The notes under the pieces were generated by a model. The model saw only the letters and a program-made list of their open reading frames with translations. It did not search any database and was not told the origin of the DNA. A stretch of 64,000 bases of DNA, taken from NCBI RefSeq assembly GCF_003049525.1, contig NZ_PYWL01000002.1:496001-560000 (forward strand), read 5' to 3'. Origin of the DNA: Lysinibacillus fusiformis. GTDB taxonomy: Bacteria > Bacillota > Bacilli > Bacillales_A > Planococcaceae. The position numbers and the translations under genes were made by a program. Positions 43,139-52,075 of this stretch are shown here, one piece after another; within the stretch, counting starts at the first letter, position 1, and each line of letters starts with the position of its first letter.

Positions 43139-43600
43139 ATCGATACGCATATTTCAATTTTATATGAACAGCATGATGATTTTGCGAATTTTTTAAGTGA
43201 AAAAATTCGTAGCTTTAATAACGAGCATTCTCTTCATCATCGAGAAAGTAGGCAGAAGGGAGCCGTTCGTCCTCTCCATTTGATCGTTACTGATCAACAC
43301 CAGCAATGGGTTGGGGGTTTGACCGCAGAAGTGTATTGGGGATGGATGGAAATACATAAATTTTGGTTTCAAGAAGAGTATCGAGGAAAAGGCTTGGGCA
43401 GTAAATTACTGGCACAAGCCGAAATAGCTGCACAGGAAATGGGCGCTAACAAGGCGTTGCTTACCACCTATTCGTTCCAAGCTCGTACGTTTTATGAGGA
43501 AAGAGGCTATCAAATGGTGGGAGAAATAAAAGATTATCCGCCTGGCAGTAGCTATTATACGATGGTAAAACCATTTGAGGCTGAAGAAGGCTGTCTATAA
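43139..43600 (+). CDS. GNAT acetyltransferase with non-ATG start
   Basis: The frame is open from codon ATC at 43139, eight bases after AGGAGG (43125-43130), and reads DTHISILYEQHDDFANFLSE into a normal GNAT domain (EEYRGKGLGSKLLAQAEI and TTYSFQARTFYEERGYQMVGEI). The first ATG/GTG/TTG candidate is TTG at 43280, which would remove the first beta strand and helices. The start is therefore either ATC or a lost ATG. Full length from ATC is 153 residues, normal for the family. Confidence 0.7.
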   Translation: MDTHISILYEQHDDFANFLSEKIRSFNNEHSLHHRESRQKGAVRPLHLIVTDQHQQWVGGLTAEVYWGWMEIHKFWFQEEYRGKGLGSKLLAQAEIAAQEMGANKALLTTYSFQARTFYEERGYQMVGEIKDYPPGSSYYTMVKPFEAEEGCL

Positions 43601-43616
43601 AAATAGGCAGCCTTTG

Positions 43617-44069
43617 CTAATTGATATCACCTAAATAAATAGTTGTTTCTAGCCCTTGCACATATCGCTGAAGTTGTGGAATTAATGCTTTCGGATAAAG
43701 TTGGAACTCATGGAGCCTTGCCACTGAGACCCATTCAGTCCCAATTTGGTGACTATCTGGATTAGAGGGTTGGTGCAATTGTTCATGGAGCTGACATAGA
43801 AAATAATACTCTACTTGATGAACATCTGCGTCAAAGGCAGCATGCTCATGATTTTTTCCAATATATTCGCGGATAAAAAGAAGTTTTCCAATATGGACAG
43901 AAGCACCAATTTCCTCAAGGCATTCTCGTTGAAGTGTCGCATGAAATGTTTCACCATGCTCCTGTCCGCCTCCAGGACAAATATAAAAATATTCCTCTGT
44001 AATTTTATTTTTGATCAGCAATATTTCACCATCCACGAGGATGATGGCTTTGACAGAGTTTCTTATCAT
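43617..44069 (-). CDS. NUDIX hydrolase
   Basis: The 150-residue protein has a complete Nudix box: GGGQEHGETFHATLQRECLEEIG (residues about 32-54; pattern Gx5Ex7REUxEExG), which binds Mg2+ and cleaves nucleoside diphosphate-X compounds. AGGGAGG precedes the ATG. The substrate is not predictable. It is one of three nucleotide-handling genes within 2 kb. Confidence 0.9.
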   Translation of the reverse strand: MIRNSVKAIILVDGEILLIKNKITEEYFYICPGGGQEHGETFHATLQRECLEEIGASVHIGKLLFIREYIGKNHEHAAFDADVHQVEYYFLCQLHEQLHQPSNPDSHQIGTEWVSVARLHEFQLYPKALIPQLQRYVQGLETTIYLGDIN

Positions 44070-44156
44070 AGGAACCTCCCTAGGTTTGTTAATTTTTTAT
44101 GATTATGACTAAAACGCTTCATGAATGTCTACCTTAATAAAAAGGGGAGATGAAGC

Positions 44157-44663
44157 GTGTATTCAATGTCCAATTTTAAAATACTTGTTGAAAAACAGAC
44201 TGAAATTGATACAATTTATCAAAATTGTGATGATTTAATCCAATCAACGGTCACGCCGAAACTAGATGCTGAGGTCGATCAGTTTCTACAGCTCATTGAA
44301 CAACATTTGACAGAGCAAGGCTTTAACATTACACAAACTTCTACAGGCCTAGTTGCCCATTTTCAAAAGGCGGTCATTAATGTCGATAAACATTCTAAGC
44401 ATTTGGAACAATGCTTTTTTATCAATTTAAATAGCTACGCAGAGGATCAGGTGTCAATTGTGTTAGACATCTCACCTATTATGCTGCCTAAAATTTCAAA
44501 TCAGCTAGATGGCTATACGGATATTATTGAGCAAATGACGGATAAGCTAAAGCAAGCTAAAAGTCTGGAGAAAGCCTGTACGAATCCTAAATTCCTTTAT
44601 AAAACACAAAGTAATAAAGTGTTTCAATCCGCACAGGAAGTGGTGGAACACTATTTTCAATAA
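44157..44663 (+). CDS. hypothetical soluble protein
   Basis: The 168-residue protein is soluble and mostly helical, with a central beta part (GLVAHFQKAVINVDKHSKHLEQCFFINLNSY). The GTG start follows GGGGAGATG; an ATG nine bases downstream is an alternative. A terminator follows. No family is recognised. Confidence 0.6.
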   Translation: MYSMSNFKILVEKQTEIDTIYQNCDDLIQSTVTPKLDAEVDQFLQLIEQHLTEQGFNITQTSTGLVAHFQKAVINVDKHSKHLEQCFFINLNSYAEDQVSIVLDISPIMLPKISNQLDGYTDIIEQMTDKLKQAKSLEKACTNPKFLYKTQSNKVFQSAQEVVEHYFQ

Positions 44664-44671
44664 AAGAAGAA

Positions 44672-44703
44672 GCCACCCTCAGCAAACAGGGTGGCATTTT
44701 TGT
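44672..44703 (+). terminator. Rho-independent terminator
   Basis: GCCACCCT / AGGGTGGC stem followed by ATTTTTGTTT. Confidence 0.9.
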
Positions 44704-44733
44704 TTAATTAGATAAGATGCCCGCTAGCATCCA

Positions 44734-45909
44734 TTATCGAATATATTTTTTTGCACTAAACCACATCATGATCGTTAACACCAAGAAATAAAGAGGCATC
44801 GTCAGCAAGGATTCATTGTGAAGCAAACTCATACCAGATGTGATTACACTGACAAGCAAGTAATAGCCGAGACTAAAGATGGCACCTGCTGTCCCAATGA
44901 CGTCCTGAAAGTCTACCAATGCTAGACTTAAACAATTAGGAAGGGCAATGCCCGAGCCTAACAGCAAGATAAAAATGGTAACCATGATGCTCATGGCTAG
45001 CATACTAATAGGCAATGGTAAAGTACAGACAATCATTAAAAGGAAGGCGCCCATCAACATCACGGAACAACCTATATAAATAATTTGTTGAGGTGGATGC
45101 GTGGCGATAAGTCGCTTAGAGATCATCGCTCCTAAAATCGAGGCCAATGCTACGATGATGCCAAGAAATCCATAGAGTCCAGGCGTCATCTGAAAGTGAC
45201 CAATGAAAATAAAAGGTGCCTCCGCATAATAGCTAAATAGCACACCGTTAATGCCCCCAATGAGCAAACCATAGACAAGAACGGTCGGTGAAGCAAAAAT
45301 GCGTTTGACGACTGGCCAAATCGCTATTCTTTGCCTAGTAGCTGGTTGCGTTGTTTCAGGTAGTCTGGCATAGGCATAGATGAACAACCCTATACTCATG
45401 ACCACAAGGACAAAAAATACTGCCCGAAAGCCGAGTGCTTGATCCACCCAGCCTCCAATTAAAGGTCCTACCGCAGGAGTAAACGCAATGACTGCGGAAA
45501 TTTGTGCGAACATACCATGTCGTTTATTACCGGTTACACTTTCGCGCAAAATGGTTTGCGTAATAATAGAGCCAGTAGCAGCACCGAATGCTTGAATAAA
45601 ACGACTGATGATTAGAATGGAGATAGTGTCCGCATAAAAACATAATGCGCTCCCTACTCCATAAAAAACTAAACCGCCTAACATGGCAGGTCTACGACCA
45701 ATAATATCAGAAATCCATCCCCAGCAAAAAACACCTAATGCAAATCCAATAAAATAGATGCTTAAGGTTAATTGGACAGAGCTATTGGATACACCAAGTG
45801 CATCTGCAATGTCCGGTAGAGATGGTGTATAAATGGTTTCACTAATTTGTGGGAACGCCACAAGAACAATCATTAACAATAAAGATGGTACTGCCTGTTT
45901 TTTCAACAT
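44734..45909 (-). CDS. Bcr/CflA family drug exporter
   Basis: The 391-residue MFS protein has twelve helices and the family signatures YTPSLPDIADALGVS (helix 1-2), WGWISDIIGRRPAML (motif A) and RFIQAFGAATGSIITQTILRE. Bcr/CflA pumps export drugs such as bicyclomycin, chloramphenicol or sulfonamides, driven by protons. AGGAGGGC precedes the ATG. It stands alone. Confidence 0.9.
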   Translation of the reverse strand: MLKKQAVPSLLLMIVLVAFPQISETIYTPSLPDIADALGVSNSSVQLTLSIYFIGFALGVFCWGWISDIIGRRPAMLGGLVFYGVGSALCFYADTISILIISRFIQAFGAATGSIITQTILRESVTGNKRHGMFAQISAVIAFTPAVGPLIGGWVDQALGFRAVFFVLVVMSIGLFIYAYARLPETTQPATRQRIAIWPVVKRIFASPTVLVYGLLIGGINGVLFSYYAEAPFIFIGHFQMTPGLYGFLGIIVALASILGAMISKRLIATHPPQQIIYIGCSVMLMGAFLLMIVCTLPLPISMLAMSIMVTIFILLLGSGIALPNCLSLALVDFQDVIGTAGAIFSLGYYLLVSVITSGMSLLHNESLLTMPLYFLVLTIMMWFSAKKYIR

Positions 45910-46275
45910 ATTGCCCTCCTACAAGCAAATTCTACTTTGTTCGTTACAAGTAGAAAGCGTAGCTAGGGAACCGGCGGGACCATTATTAGAATACGTTCAT
46001 AAGATAGCATGTTGAAATCACCTTTATATGCTTTAAGTAGGAGTGCATAGTCAGCTTTCTATTATAAACTATTTTATAATTTTTATATAGTAATAATTGC
46101 TATTTCTATTAAAATTTAAGAGAAATAACTTGTACAGAAAATGGAAATTTCATAAGATGGAATAAATATGTTTTCTCCAATAGGTAGATGAGATGGGAAA
46201 GCACATCATGACCAGTGAGCAAGACGCCATTATGCTTGATGGTTAAGGATAAGAAATGATGAAGGGGGAAGACCG
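45910..46275. other. intergenic region
   Basis: Little is seen here. A 17-codon frame at 46193-46246 (MGKHIMTSEQDAIMLDG) may be a gene scrap. GCGGGACCATTATTAGAATA at about 45973 vaguely resembles the right arm of the repeat sites at 47-54 kb, without a hairpin. Confidence 0.3.
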
Positions 46276-46824
46276 ATGTTTCCAATGTTAGAAACGGACC
46301 GACTTAAGTTAAGAGAACTGACGCAGGCTGATATAGCTGCAATTTTTCATTGCCTTTCAAATGAGGAGGTCACACGCTATTATGGGCAGGAACCTTTTAT
46401 AGAAAAACAACAGGCTGAACAGTTAATCAAGCATTTTGACAAAAACTACGAGGAAAAAAGAGGTATACGGTGGGGTATTGAGCTTAAAGAAACAGGAGAG
46501 GTCATGGGTACGATTGGCTATCATTTATGGTCTGCTCCCCATAAACGAGCGGAAATCGGCTATGAAATCCATCCAGATTACTGGCGTAAGGGGTACACAA
46601 AAGAAGCAATCCAGCAAGTAATCAACTATGGCTTTGAACACATGAATTTACAACGTATTGGAGCTGTCGTGTATGTAGAAAACGAAGCATCCAATCAGCT
46701 ACTGCTAAAGCTAGGGTTTCAGCAAGAGGGAATTCTAAGAGACTATATGGTGCAAAAGGAAAAGGCATATGATACGTTTATCTATTCTTTGTTAAAAAAG
46801 AACAGCCACAATAACTTCAATTAA
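46276..46824 (+). CDS. GNAT acetyltransferase, RimJ/RimL type
   Basis: The 182-residue protein begins MFPMLETDRLKLRELTQADI and includes YWRKGYTKEAIQQVINYGF and NEASNQLLLKLGFQQEGILR. It is the paralogue of the protein at 21457. AAGGGGGAAG precedes the ATG. It is the last ordinary gene before the repeat-bounded region. Substrate unknown. Confidence 0.88.
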   Translation: MFPMLETDRLKLRELTQADIAAIFHCLSNEEVTRYYGQEPFIEKQQAEQLIKHFDKNYEEKRGIRWGIELKETGEVMGTIGYHLWSAPHKRAEIGYEIHPDYWRKGYTKEAIQQVINYGFEHMNLQRIGAVVYVENEASNQLLLKLGFQQEGILRDYMVQKEKAYDTFIYSLLKKNSHNNFN

Positions 46825-46943
46825 ATTAGAATCAGTGAGAAATCGAAAGAAAAGTTTGTTCATCTATTGGATGTTTCATGGAATACAAATGAATACTTCA
46901 AATAGGGATTGATATGTAACGATTTTTGGGGGTGATGCTAAAA

Positions 46944-47174
46944 ATGTTTGATACAATCGTAGTCATTATTTTAGCGATGCCATTATATGGAGTATTAATT
47001 TGGAGCTATTTCTACCCTCAAGAAAGCTTATTATGGGGAAAGCGATGGATGTACAAAGAAGAACCACAAATAGCAGATGGTGCTATTCGTTATATAAAAG
47101 TGGCATCTTTCATCAGTATTATCGGATTGACGCTAGTTTTCATTATTTTAATACTAACTCAATTTAGAAGGTGA
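46944..47174 (+). CDS. DUF6199-like membrane protein
   Basis: The 76-residue protein has two transmembrane helices (about 4-22 and 53-72) flanking the motif LLWGKRWMYKEEPQIADGAIRYIK, as in DUF6199 family proteins. ATG at 46944 follows GGGGGTGAT with 9-base spacing, and is preferred over the in-frame TTG at 46926. Function unknown. Confidence 0.65.
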   Translation: MFDTIVVIILAMPLYGVLIWSYFYPQESLLWGKRWMYKEEPQIADGAIRYIKVASFISIIGLTLVFIILILTQFRR

Positions 47175-47273
47175 TTCTTCGTCGTTGGGATTGTGATGTG
47201 GATGAATAGGTTTGTAGAGGTAGCAATAATTGATAATAAAGAGTTTATAAAGAATGTCAAAAGGCTACAACTC

Positions 47274-47340
47274 TCAACAATCGGGTGCTTTCCTTGAATA
47301 AGGAAAGTGTTTTTTATAAAGGGCCAGATTATTGAATAAC
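47274..47340 (+). repeat. cassette-like palindromic site A
   Basis: Left arm TCAACAATC-GGG, then hairpin CTTTCCTT-GAAT-AAGGAAAG, a T run, and right arm GGGCCAGATTATTGAATAAC. The arms are near inverted repeats of each other. The element follows the DUF6199 gene and a 33-codon scrap (from 47202). Confidence 0.65.
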
Positions 47341-47814
47341 ATTTTTTATGACACGTACCAAACGACGCTTTGGGCATATAAGGGATTACAATGTTCGTAT
47401 GATCTTCTTCAATTAATTAGGCATTTCAATTGAAATGTAACTTTATTCTATTTTTAAGAATTGTGAAAGCTGTAAGCCCAGAAATAAATATTTTTTTATA
47501 ATTAGTCATTGTCAATTTTCCCTTTTATTAATGTACCTCCCAAAAATAGTTACATAATTCTATTTACAATATAATTTTACTCATTTTTTACAAGTATAGT
47601 AAATGTAAATTCCTGTTTTGAAACTCTTATTATTTTTCTCAGAGTTGTTACTTTTGATAGCTAACGAATTATTCCTAAGACAGCCAAGCAACTCCCTTGT
47701 TCCAAAAATTATTTGTCTGTCATCTATGCCAATACTAATTATTGAATTGTTTCATTTTGATATAGATAGCCGAATTATAATCTCTATGGAGATTTTAAAT
47801 AACAATAAAGTTGT
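47341..47814 (+). other. remnant DNA between sites A and B
   Basis: A 22-codon frame (MTRTKRRFGHIRDYNVRMIF, from 47348) begins directly after site A. A hydrophobic frame from TTG 47618 runs on into site B and so is unlikely to be a native gene. No ribosome sites are seen. This looks like eroded former cassette content. Confidence 0.35.
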
Positions 47815-47847
47815 TTATTCAACAAACGGGCCAGATTGTTGAGGAAC
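47815..47847 (+). repeat. cassette-like palindromic site B
   Basis: Left arm TTATTCAACAA and right arm GGGCCAGATTGTTGAGGAAC are directly joined, without the inner hairpin. This is the shortest version of the element. Confidence 0.65.
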
Positions 47848-47989
47848 ATTTTACATAAAATGGTTATTATTGTTGAAATATAGAATAAGATTGTGAAGAT
47901 CTCACTTTAACTAACGGAGAACTTTAGCAAATTATTACTGAGTTGCATAAACGGCCCTTTTTTTATATTGTAGAAATAGGTGATTAAAA

Positions 47990-48745
47990 GTGACGATACA
48001 ACATGAAAAGATAATCAATTTCTATGATAGGCGTATACTGTTCAATAAATATCGTAAAAATACACCCAGCGTAATCTTTATTGCAGGGTTAGGCGATAGC
48101 CATGAAACATGGAAAAAGGTCCAAGACCGAATATCGGATGAAACGTCAACCTTGTCCTATGACAGGGCGGGTATTGGCAGGAGTCAAGACGTAGCTGTCC
48201 CGCGAACTTGCTGTGATCTTGTTGAGGAGCTCTCCGCATTGGTGCTAGCGCTTGACGTGGAGAAGCCTTATATATTAGTAGGCCATTCCTTTGGTGGATT
48301 GGTCGCCAGATTGTATACTAGTCTTTATCCGCTGGACATCTGTGGTATGGTTTTGGTTGACGCTGCACCGGAATATAAAGAACTTGCCTATGAAAAGGTT
48401 CTACCAGAAAATCTACTTGCAGGAAATAGGGAATATTTCAAGAATCCTATGTTGAATAGTGAGAAAATTGATAAAATACAGAGTTATAAGCAAATTGTTG
48501 ATTATTCAAAACAAAGTGACATTCCTCTCTCAATTATTACAAGAGGTTTACCCGATAATAATGAAGATGGATGGCCCTCACAAGAAATATTAGAAATTGA
48601 ACAAAGTCTACAAGCAGAATTCCAATGGCTGTCAACGTCAAGTAAGTTCCGGATTGCTAGTCGTAGTGGACATTATATACATCATGATGAGCCTGATATT
48701 GTAATAGAAGAGATTTTATTAATGTTAAAGGAGATGGGAAAGTGA
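47990..48745 (+). CDS. alpha/beta hydrolase
   Basis: The 251-residue protein has the alpha/beta hydrolase features SVIFIAGLGDSHETWKKV, TLSYDRAGIGRS, the nucleophile elbow LVGHSFGGLVARLY (Ser about 97) and a catalytic His in RSGHYIHHDEPD. Its substrate is unknown. The GTG start follows ATAGGTGA. Its last bases (GTGA) overlap the DUF2785 gene, so the pair is coupled. A hairpin-like GAGTTGCATAAACGGCCC with a T run lies just before it. Confidence 0.88.
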   Translation: MTIQHEKIINFYDRRILFNKYRKNTPSVIFIAGLGDSHETWKKVQDRISDETSTLSYDRAGIGRSQDVAVPRTCCDLVEELSALVLALDVEKPYILVGHSFGGLVARLYTSLYPLDICGMVLVDAAPEYKELAYEKVLPENLLAGNREYFKNPMLNSEKIDKIQSYKQIVDYSKQSDIPLSIITRGLPDNNEDGWPSQEILEIEQSLQAEFQWLSTSSKFRIASRSGHYIHHDEPDIVIEEILLMLKEMGK

Positions 48746-49587
48746 GCGAAATAAGGATGAAACTTATGAAGGATTTGCAAAGAATTGAGGAGAATGAGTA
48801 TCAGTTAGGCGAAGGTGAGCAGCATCAAGATTTCTTACCTTTGTTACTTCAATATATCGGCGATCCTCAGCCAGAATTGCGGGATAACTTGATATATCCG
48901 ATGTTTTATATGTGGATTAAGGAAGAGAATAGGTTCAGTGAAGAGGAGTTGCGTAGTCTCTTAACTGTTCTGACGGATGAGAACCATTTGTTCTATAATA
49001 TTGGCAGCAAGGATGATCAGTCAGTCTTTACAAGGACGTTTTCTGCTTTGCCTATCGCTTTGATTATACAACGCCACAGACAGAATCCATTTTTAAATCA
49101 AGAAGAAATTGAGCAATTAATGCAAGCAATGCTCCGTTATTACAATGAGGAGAAGGATCTGCGAGGTTACCTTTCAGTAGGAGGCTGGGCTCACAGCGCG
49201 TCTCACGGTGCAGATGTTTTTGTTGAGTTGGTGCAGTGCGAGGAGAGCAGCATTGCAATGTTACGTGAGGTTCTTGTCGCTATTTCTGGCATGCTACATA
49301 ATGGAATACATATTTTTAGTGATGAGGATGATGAGCGGTTGGTCAATATCGTGGATACGATGATTGACAAAGAGTTACTTCCACATCAAGAAATTGCTGA
49401 TTGGATTAGCTGCTTAGCGCAATGCTGCGATTTGCCGAGAAGTCGCAGTCAGGTGATTGCTCGTGTGAACAGCAAGAATTTTTTACGCAGTCTCTATTTC
49501 AGAAGGAGACAAGATAGCCAGGAGAATGAGCTTAATACTGCAATACTTGGCACTGAGGCAAAATTAAACAGGTTTTCTATCAGTTAA
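48742..49587 (+). CDS. DUF2785 family protein
   Basis: The 281-residue soluble helical protein matches DUF2785 by its layout and the motif GYLSVGGWAHSASHGADVF. The GTG start overlaps the hydrolase stop (GTGA). DUF2785 proteins are of unknown function. The two-gene unit is bounded by repeat sites B and C. Confidence 0.82.
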   Translation: MSEIRMKLMKDLQRIEENEYQLGEGEQHQDFLPLLLQYIGDPQPELRDNLIYPMFYMWIKEENRFSEEELRSLLTVLTDENHLFYNIGSKDDQSVFTRTFSALPIALIIQRHRQNPFLNQEEIEQLMQAMLRYYNEEKDLRGYLSVGGWAHSASHGADVFVELVQCEESSIAMLREVLVAISGMLHNGIHIFSDEDDERLVNIVDTMIDKELLPHQEIADWISCLAQCCDLPRSRSQVIARVNSKNFLRSLYFRRRQDSQENELNTAILGTEAKLNRFSIS

Positions 49588-49630
49588 AGGATTAAGGCGT
49601 TGTCCCAGTATATACGTTTAAAGAACTTTC

Positions 49631-49694
49631 ATTCAATTAAGACACTCATGTAGAAATGGGTGTTTTTTTATTATAGGGCCAAATTGTTTAATAA
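49631..49694 (+). repeat. cassette-like palindromic site C
   Basis: Left arm ATTCAATT, hairpin ACACTCAT-GTAGAA-ATGGGTGT with seven T (a good terminator for the preceding pair), right arm GGGCCAAATTGTTTAATAA. Confidence 0.65.
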
Positions 49695-49818
49695 AGAAAT
49701 TTTGCAATCTAGAAGAAATTATTGATTCTTATGTGTGCTATACTTGACTCTGCACATAACATTAATGAAAACTGCAAAGTATAATGAGACATCCCTCATG
49801 AACAAAGGAGAACTGAAA

Positions 49819-50394
49819 ATGAGAAAACTTGTTCTATTTCTGCACGCATCGCTTGACGGTTTTGTAGAAGGGCCAAACGGTGAAATGGACATTGGCTGGG
49901 TTTCCTACGATTCTGATTTGGAGAAACACGCGAAAGAGATTCTGAGTACTGCCGACACTGTCATTTGGGGACGTGGGACTTATCAGATGATGCACAGTTA
50001 CTGGCCATCTGTGCCTTCGAACCCATCAGCTTCGCAGTACGAACGGAATCATGCCGAGTGGATCGAAAAGACAGCCAAAATCGTTTTTTCCACGACGCTG
50101 GAGAAAGTCGAATGGAACAATTCCAGACTGGTGAAAGAAGATGTCGAGGAAGAGATCAAGAACCTCAAACAGGAGCAAGGCAAGGACATGGTCATCCTAG
50201 GAAGTCCTAGATTCGCACACTACCTTATGCAGCTTGATTTAATTGATGAATATAAAATTACGGTTTCTCCCGTCCTGGTCGGCAGCGGGTTGCCGTTATT
50301 CCAAGGTCTCAAGGAGAAGGTCAATCTTAAACTTATCGAAAACAAGACATTTGATTCTGGAGCCATAGGTCTCGTTTACCAGACGGGTAGATGA
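49819..50394 (+). CDS. dihydrofolate-reductase-like (RibD_C) protein
   Basis: The 191-residue protein is of the RibD C-terminal/DHFR-like family, as in YwjB/YyaP: MRKLVLFLHASLDGFVEGPNGEMDIGW, TVIWGRGTYQMM, and ILGSPRFAHYLMQLDLIDEYKITVSPVLVGSGLPLF. These bind NADPH; the reaction is unknown. ATG at 49819 follows AAAGGAG. The gene appears somewhat richer in G and C than its neighbours, which could mean recent arrival. Bounded by sites C and D. Confidence 0.87.
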   Translation: MRKLVLFLHASLDGFVEGPNGEMDIGWVSYDSDLEKHAKEILSTADTVIWGRGTYQMMHSYWPSVPSNPSASQYERNHAEWIEKTAKIVFSTTLEKVEWNNSRLVKEDVEEEIKNLKQEQGKDMVILGSPRFAHYLMQLDLIDEYKITVSPVLVGSGLPLFQGLKEKVNLKLIENKTFDSGAIGLVYQTGR

Positions 50395-50500
50395 CCTTGT
50401 CACTTAAAATAGATTACGCTAACTTTTTAAACCAACCCCAACCCCTTTTTAAGTAACAGGGGAACAATGGAAATTGTAATTGTATTATCTTGAAATCAAG

Positions 50501-50576
50501 TCTTCCATATAAGGGCGCGATTCTGTCACAAGAATCAGCGCTCGTTTTCATTAAAGGGCCATATTGTGGAGCAATA
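50501..50576 (+). repeat. cassette-like palindromic site D
   Basis: Hairpin GCGCGATTCT / AGAATCAGCGC preceded by CCATATAAGG and followed by TTTTCATTAAA and right arm GGGCCATATTGTGGAGCAA. The left arm is degenerate. Confidence 0.55.
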
Positions 50577-50665
50577 CCACCCAAGAAATAGTCTTATGGA
50601 CCGGCCTAGATAATTATGTTTAAAGGACAGTCTAGCTTACATACTAAGCTAACCAACGTTTGATA

Positions 50666-50713
50666 AAATGCATTACCAAGTAACTTCTTAGAAGAAACTT
50701 AGGTAATGCATTT
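50666..50713 (-). terminator. long hairpin ending the minus pseudogene
   Basis: AAATGCATTACC and its exact complement enclose shorter paired parts AAGT/ACTT and CTTC/GAAG, giving an almost complete 48-base hairpin. On the minus strand it is followed by TTTTATC and lies 85 bases past the pseudogene stop. Confidence 0.65.
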
Positions 50714-50797
50714 CGTGAGTATGTCTATTTAGTAAACAATCGTATGTGGTTGTTAATATCTTTTTCTGAAAAGGACTGTTGTAAAATAGTATTTACC

Positions 50798-51156
50798 TCA
50801 CTTCAAACCGTGGTTAGCTTTTTTTAACTGTAACAAGAAATCTTCTTTCGTGTTAGTACTTTGTACATCTTTCATATAGAACAAAATGGAGCTGCTATCG
50901 GCAGGTTCCCGCATGTCTTCGACGACCACATAGGTAATGGGAGCGCCACTTTGTTTTATTAAATTTTGCAGCTCAAAGAAACGGTCCAATTCATTTTTTA
51001 AAAGGTAGCCATTTCAATTGGAGTAGCAGTATATAAATAAAGAGCATGCTTTTTCGTTTCATCCGAAAAGAGTATGCCGATCTACTTATTAGTATAGTCT
51101 GGACCTTGAAACCCGAGGCCTTCAATAGCTGGAATCACTTTATCCAATTTGTGCAA
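50798..51156 (-). pseudogene. frameshifted and interrupted unknown gene
   Basis: Reading leftwards from 51156 one frame gives LHKLDKVIPAIEGLGFQGPD, a TAG stop, then IGILFSDETKKHALYLYTAT and MATF before a second stop. The adjoining frame continues KNELDRFFELQNLIKQSGAP to the stop at 50798. Together they make one protein of about 120 residues broken by a nonsense codon and a frameshift (run of A near 51000). No family is recognised. The 5' end is cut at the junction with the plus-strand gene. Confidence 0.65.
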
Positions 51157-51644
51157 TGAAAGAGTCTACTCCTAAGACTGAGCAGTTAAGCAAATCAACA
51201 ATGAAAACAGTAATATCAGAGAAACAGTATCCCTATTATATTTGTGAACAATTAGTAGAGTTTCAATACATGAAGGATTTATTCATAGTAAACTCGATGA
51301 AAGCTATGGAAGACAAAGACAAAGAAAAAGATATTTTAGAAACAGCAATCAAGATGGATAAGATTTTAGACAATATGGAATATATAAAAGTTCCTGATAA
51401 ATACAAAGACATTCACAAAGACATACAAGTAGGGGTAACAGATGCAAGAAAAGCAACAAAGCTTATTAAAGACGCTAATAAAGAGGATAAACCGAATATG
51501 CAAGAAGCTGTACTAAAAAGTACTCCACATTTATCAGGTGTAGATAGGGAAAATTGGAAAAGTGCACTATATGAGTTAAGTAAGGAAAACAAAGATGCTT
51601 ATGGTAAAGCACTTGATAAATTAATGAAAGAACATGCGGAATAA
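51156..51644 (+). CDS. 5'-truncated lipoprotein-like protein
   Basis: The 162-residue frame begins MKESTPKTEQLSKSTMKTVI without a ribosome site; the ATG sits at the exact edge of the minus-strand pseudogene. The Ser/Thr/Gln-rich start looks like the linker that follows a lipobox Cys, so the signal peptide has probably been lost. The rest is helical and Lys/Asp-rich (DKDKEKDILETAIKMDKIL). The gene is probably not expressed in its native form. No family is known. Confidence 0.5.
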   Translation: MKESTPKTEQLSKSTMKTVISEKQYPYYICEQLVEFQYMKDLFIVNSMKAMEDKDKEKDILETAIKMDKILDNMEYIKVPDKYKDIHKDIQVGVTDARKATKLIKDANKEDKPNMQEAVLKSTPHLSGVDRENWKSALYELSKENKDAYGKALDKLMKEHAE

Positions 51645-51843
51645 TATAGTACCATACAACAATTATAAGGGAGAAATTATTCTGGGAGGTAATGGCCTTC
51701 CTAATCGTTATGGTTACAGTGAGGGCTATAAAATGGTAAAATCCTATCTTGATTTGCACCCAAATGTAACCCCAGAGGAATGGACAGCGCTAAGTGCAAA
51801 AGAAATTTTTGAAAAAGGAAACTATCTTGAAAACTATAAATAA
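51634..51843 (+). pseudogene. DUF2268-like protease fragment
   Basis: The 69 residues end GGNGLPNRYGYSEGYKMVKSY and then NVTPEEWTALSAKEIFEKGNYLENYK. This resembles the C-terminal end of DUF2268 putative zinc proteases (G-[IL]-P-x-x-x-GY-x-x-GY motif). The HExxH-bearing part is absent, so it is a remnant. Confidence 0.5.
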
Positions 51844-51911
51844 CAAATCAATGCATGAATTGACATATATTCTAGGGGTAAATATATGTTATTGATTAGT
51901 TAAAAATCATT

Positions 51912-51935
51912 GAGTTGCGTATGCAGCTCTTTTTT
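51912..51935 (+). terminator. Rho-independent terminator
   Basis: GAGTTGC-GTAT-GCAGCTC followed by six T; almost the same as the terminator at 36885. It is followed by TTCAACAGGGTGC and TTAGTTCAATAACG, which are related to the arms of the cassette-like sites. Confidence 0.85.
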
Positions 51936-51963
51936 CAACAGGGTGCTTTAGTTCAATAACGAT

Positions 51964-52075
51964 CTTCAACAAAAAAATGGTCAACCAGAAATATTTTCTG
52001 GCTGACCTTATAATACGATCGGGCGCGTTTATTTAGGAACGCGTTTTTTCCTTTTAAAGGGTCATATTGTTGAAG
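51964..52075 (+). repeat. cassette-like palindromic site E
   Basis: The outer arms CTTCAACAA and TTGTTGAAG are perfect inverted repeats. Between them lie two hairpins: GGTCAACCAGAAA / TTTCTGGCTGACC (51979-52007) and CGCGTT / AACGCG with a T run (52024-52049). The right arm is GGGTCATATTGTTGAAG. This is the largest copy. Confidence 0.65.

Noticed and set aside
47618..47842. Hydrophobic 74-codon frame
   Set aside because: It has no ribosome site and its end is made of repeat site B.
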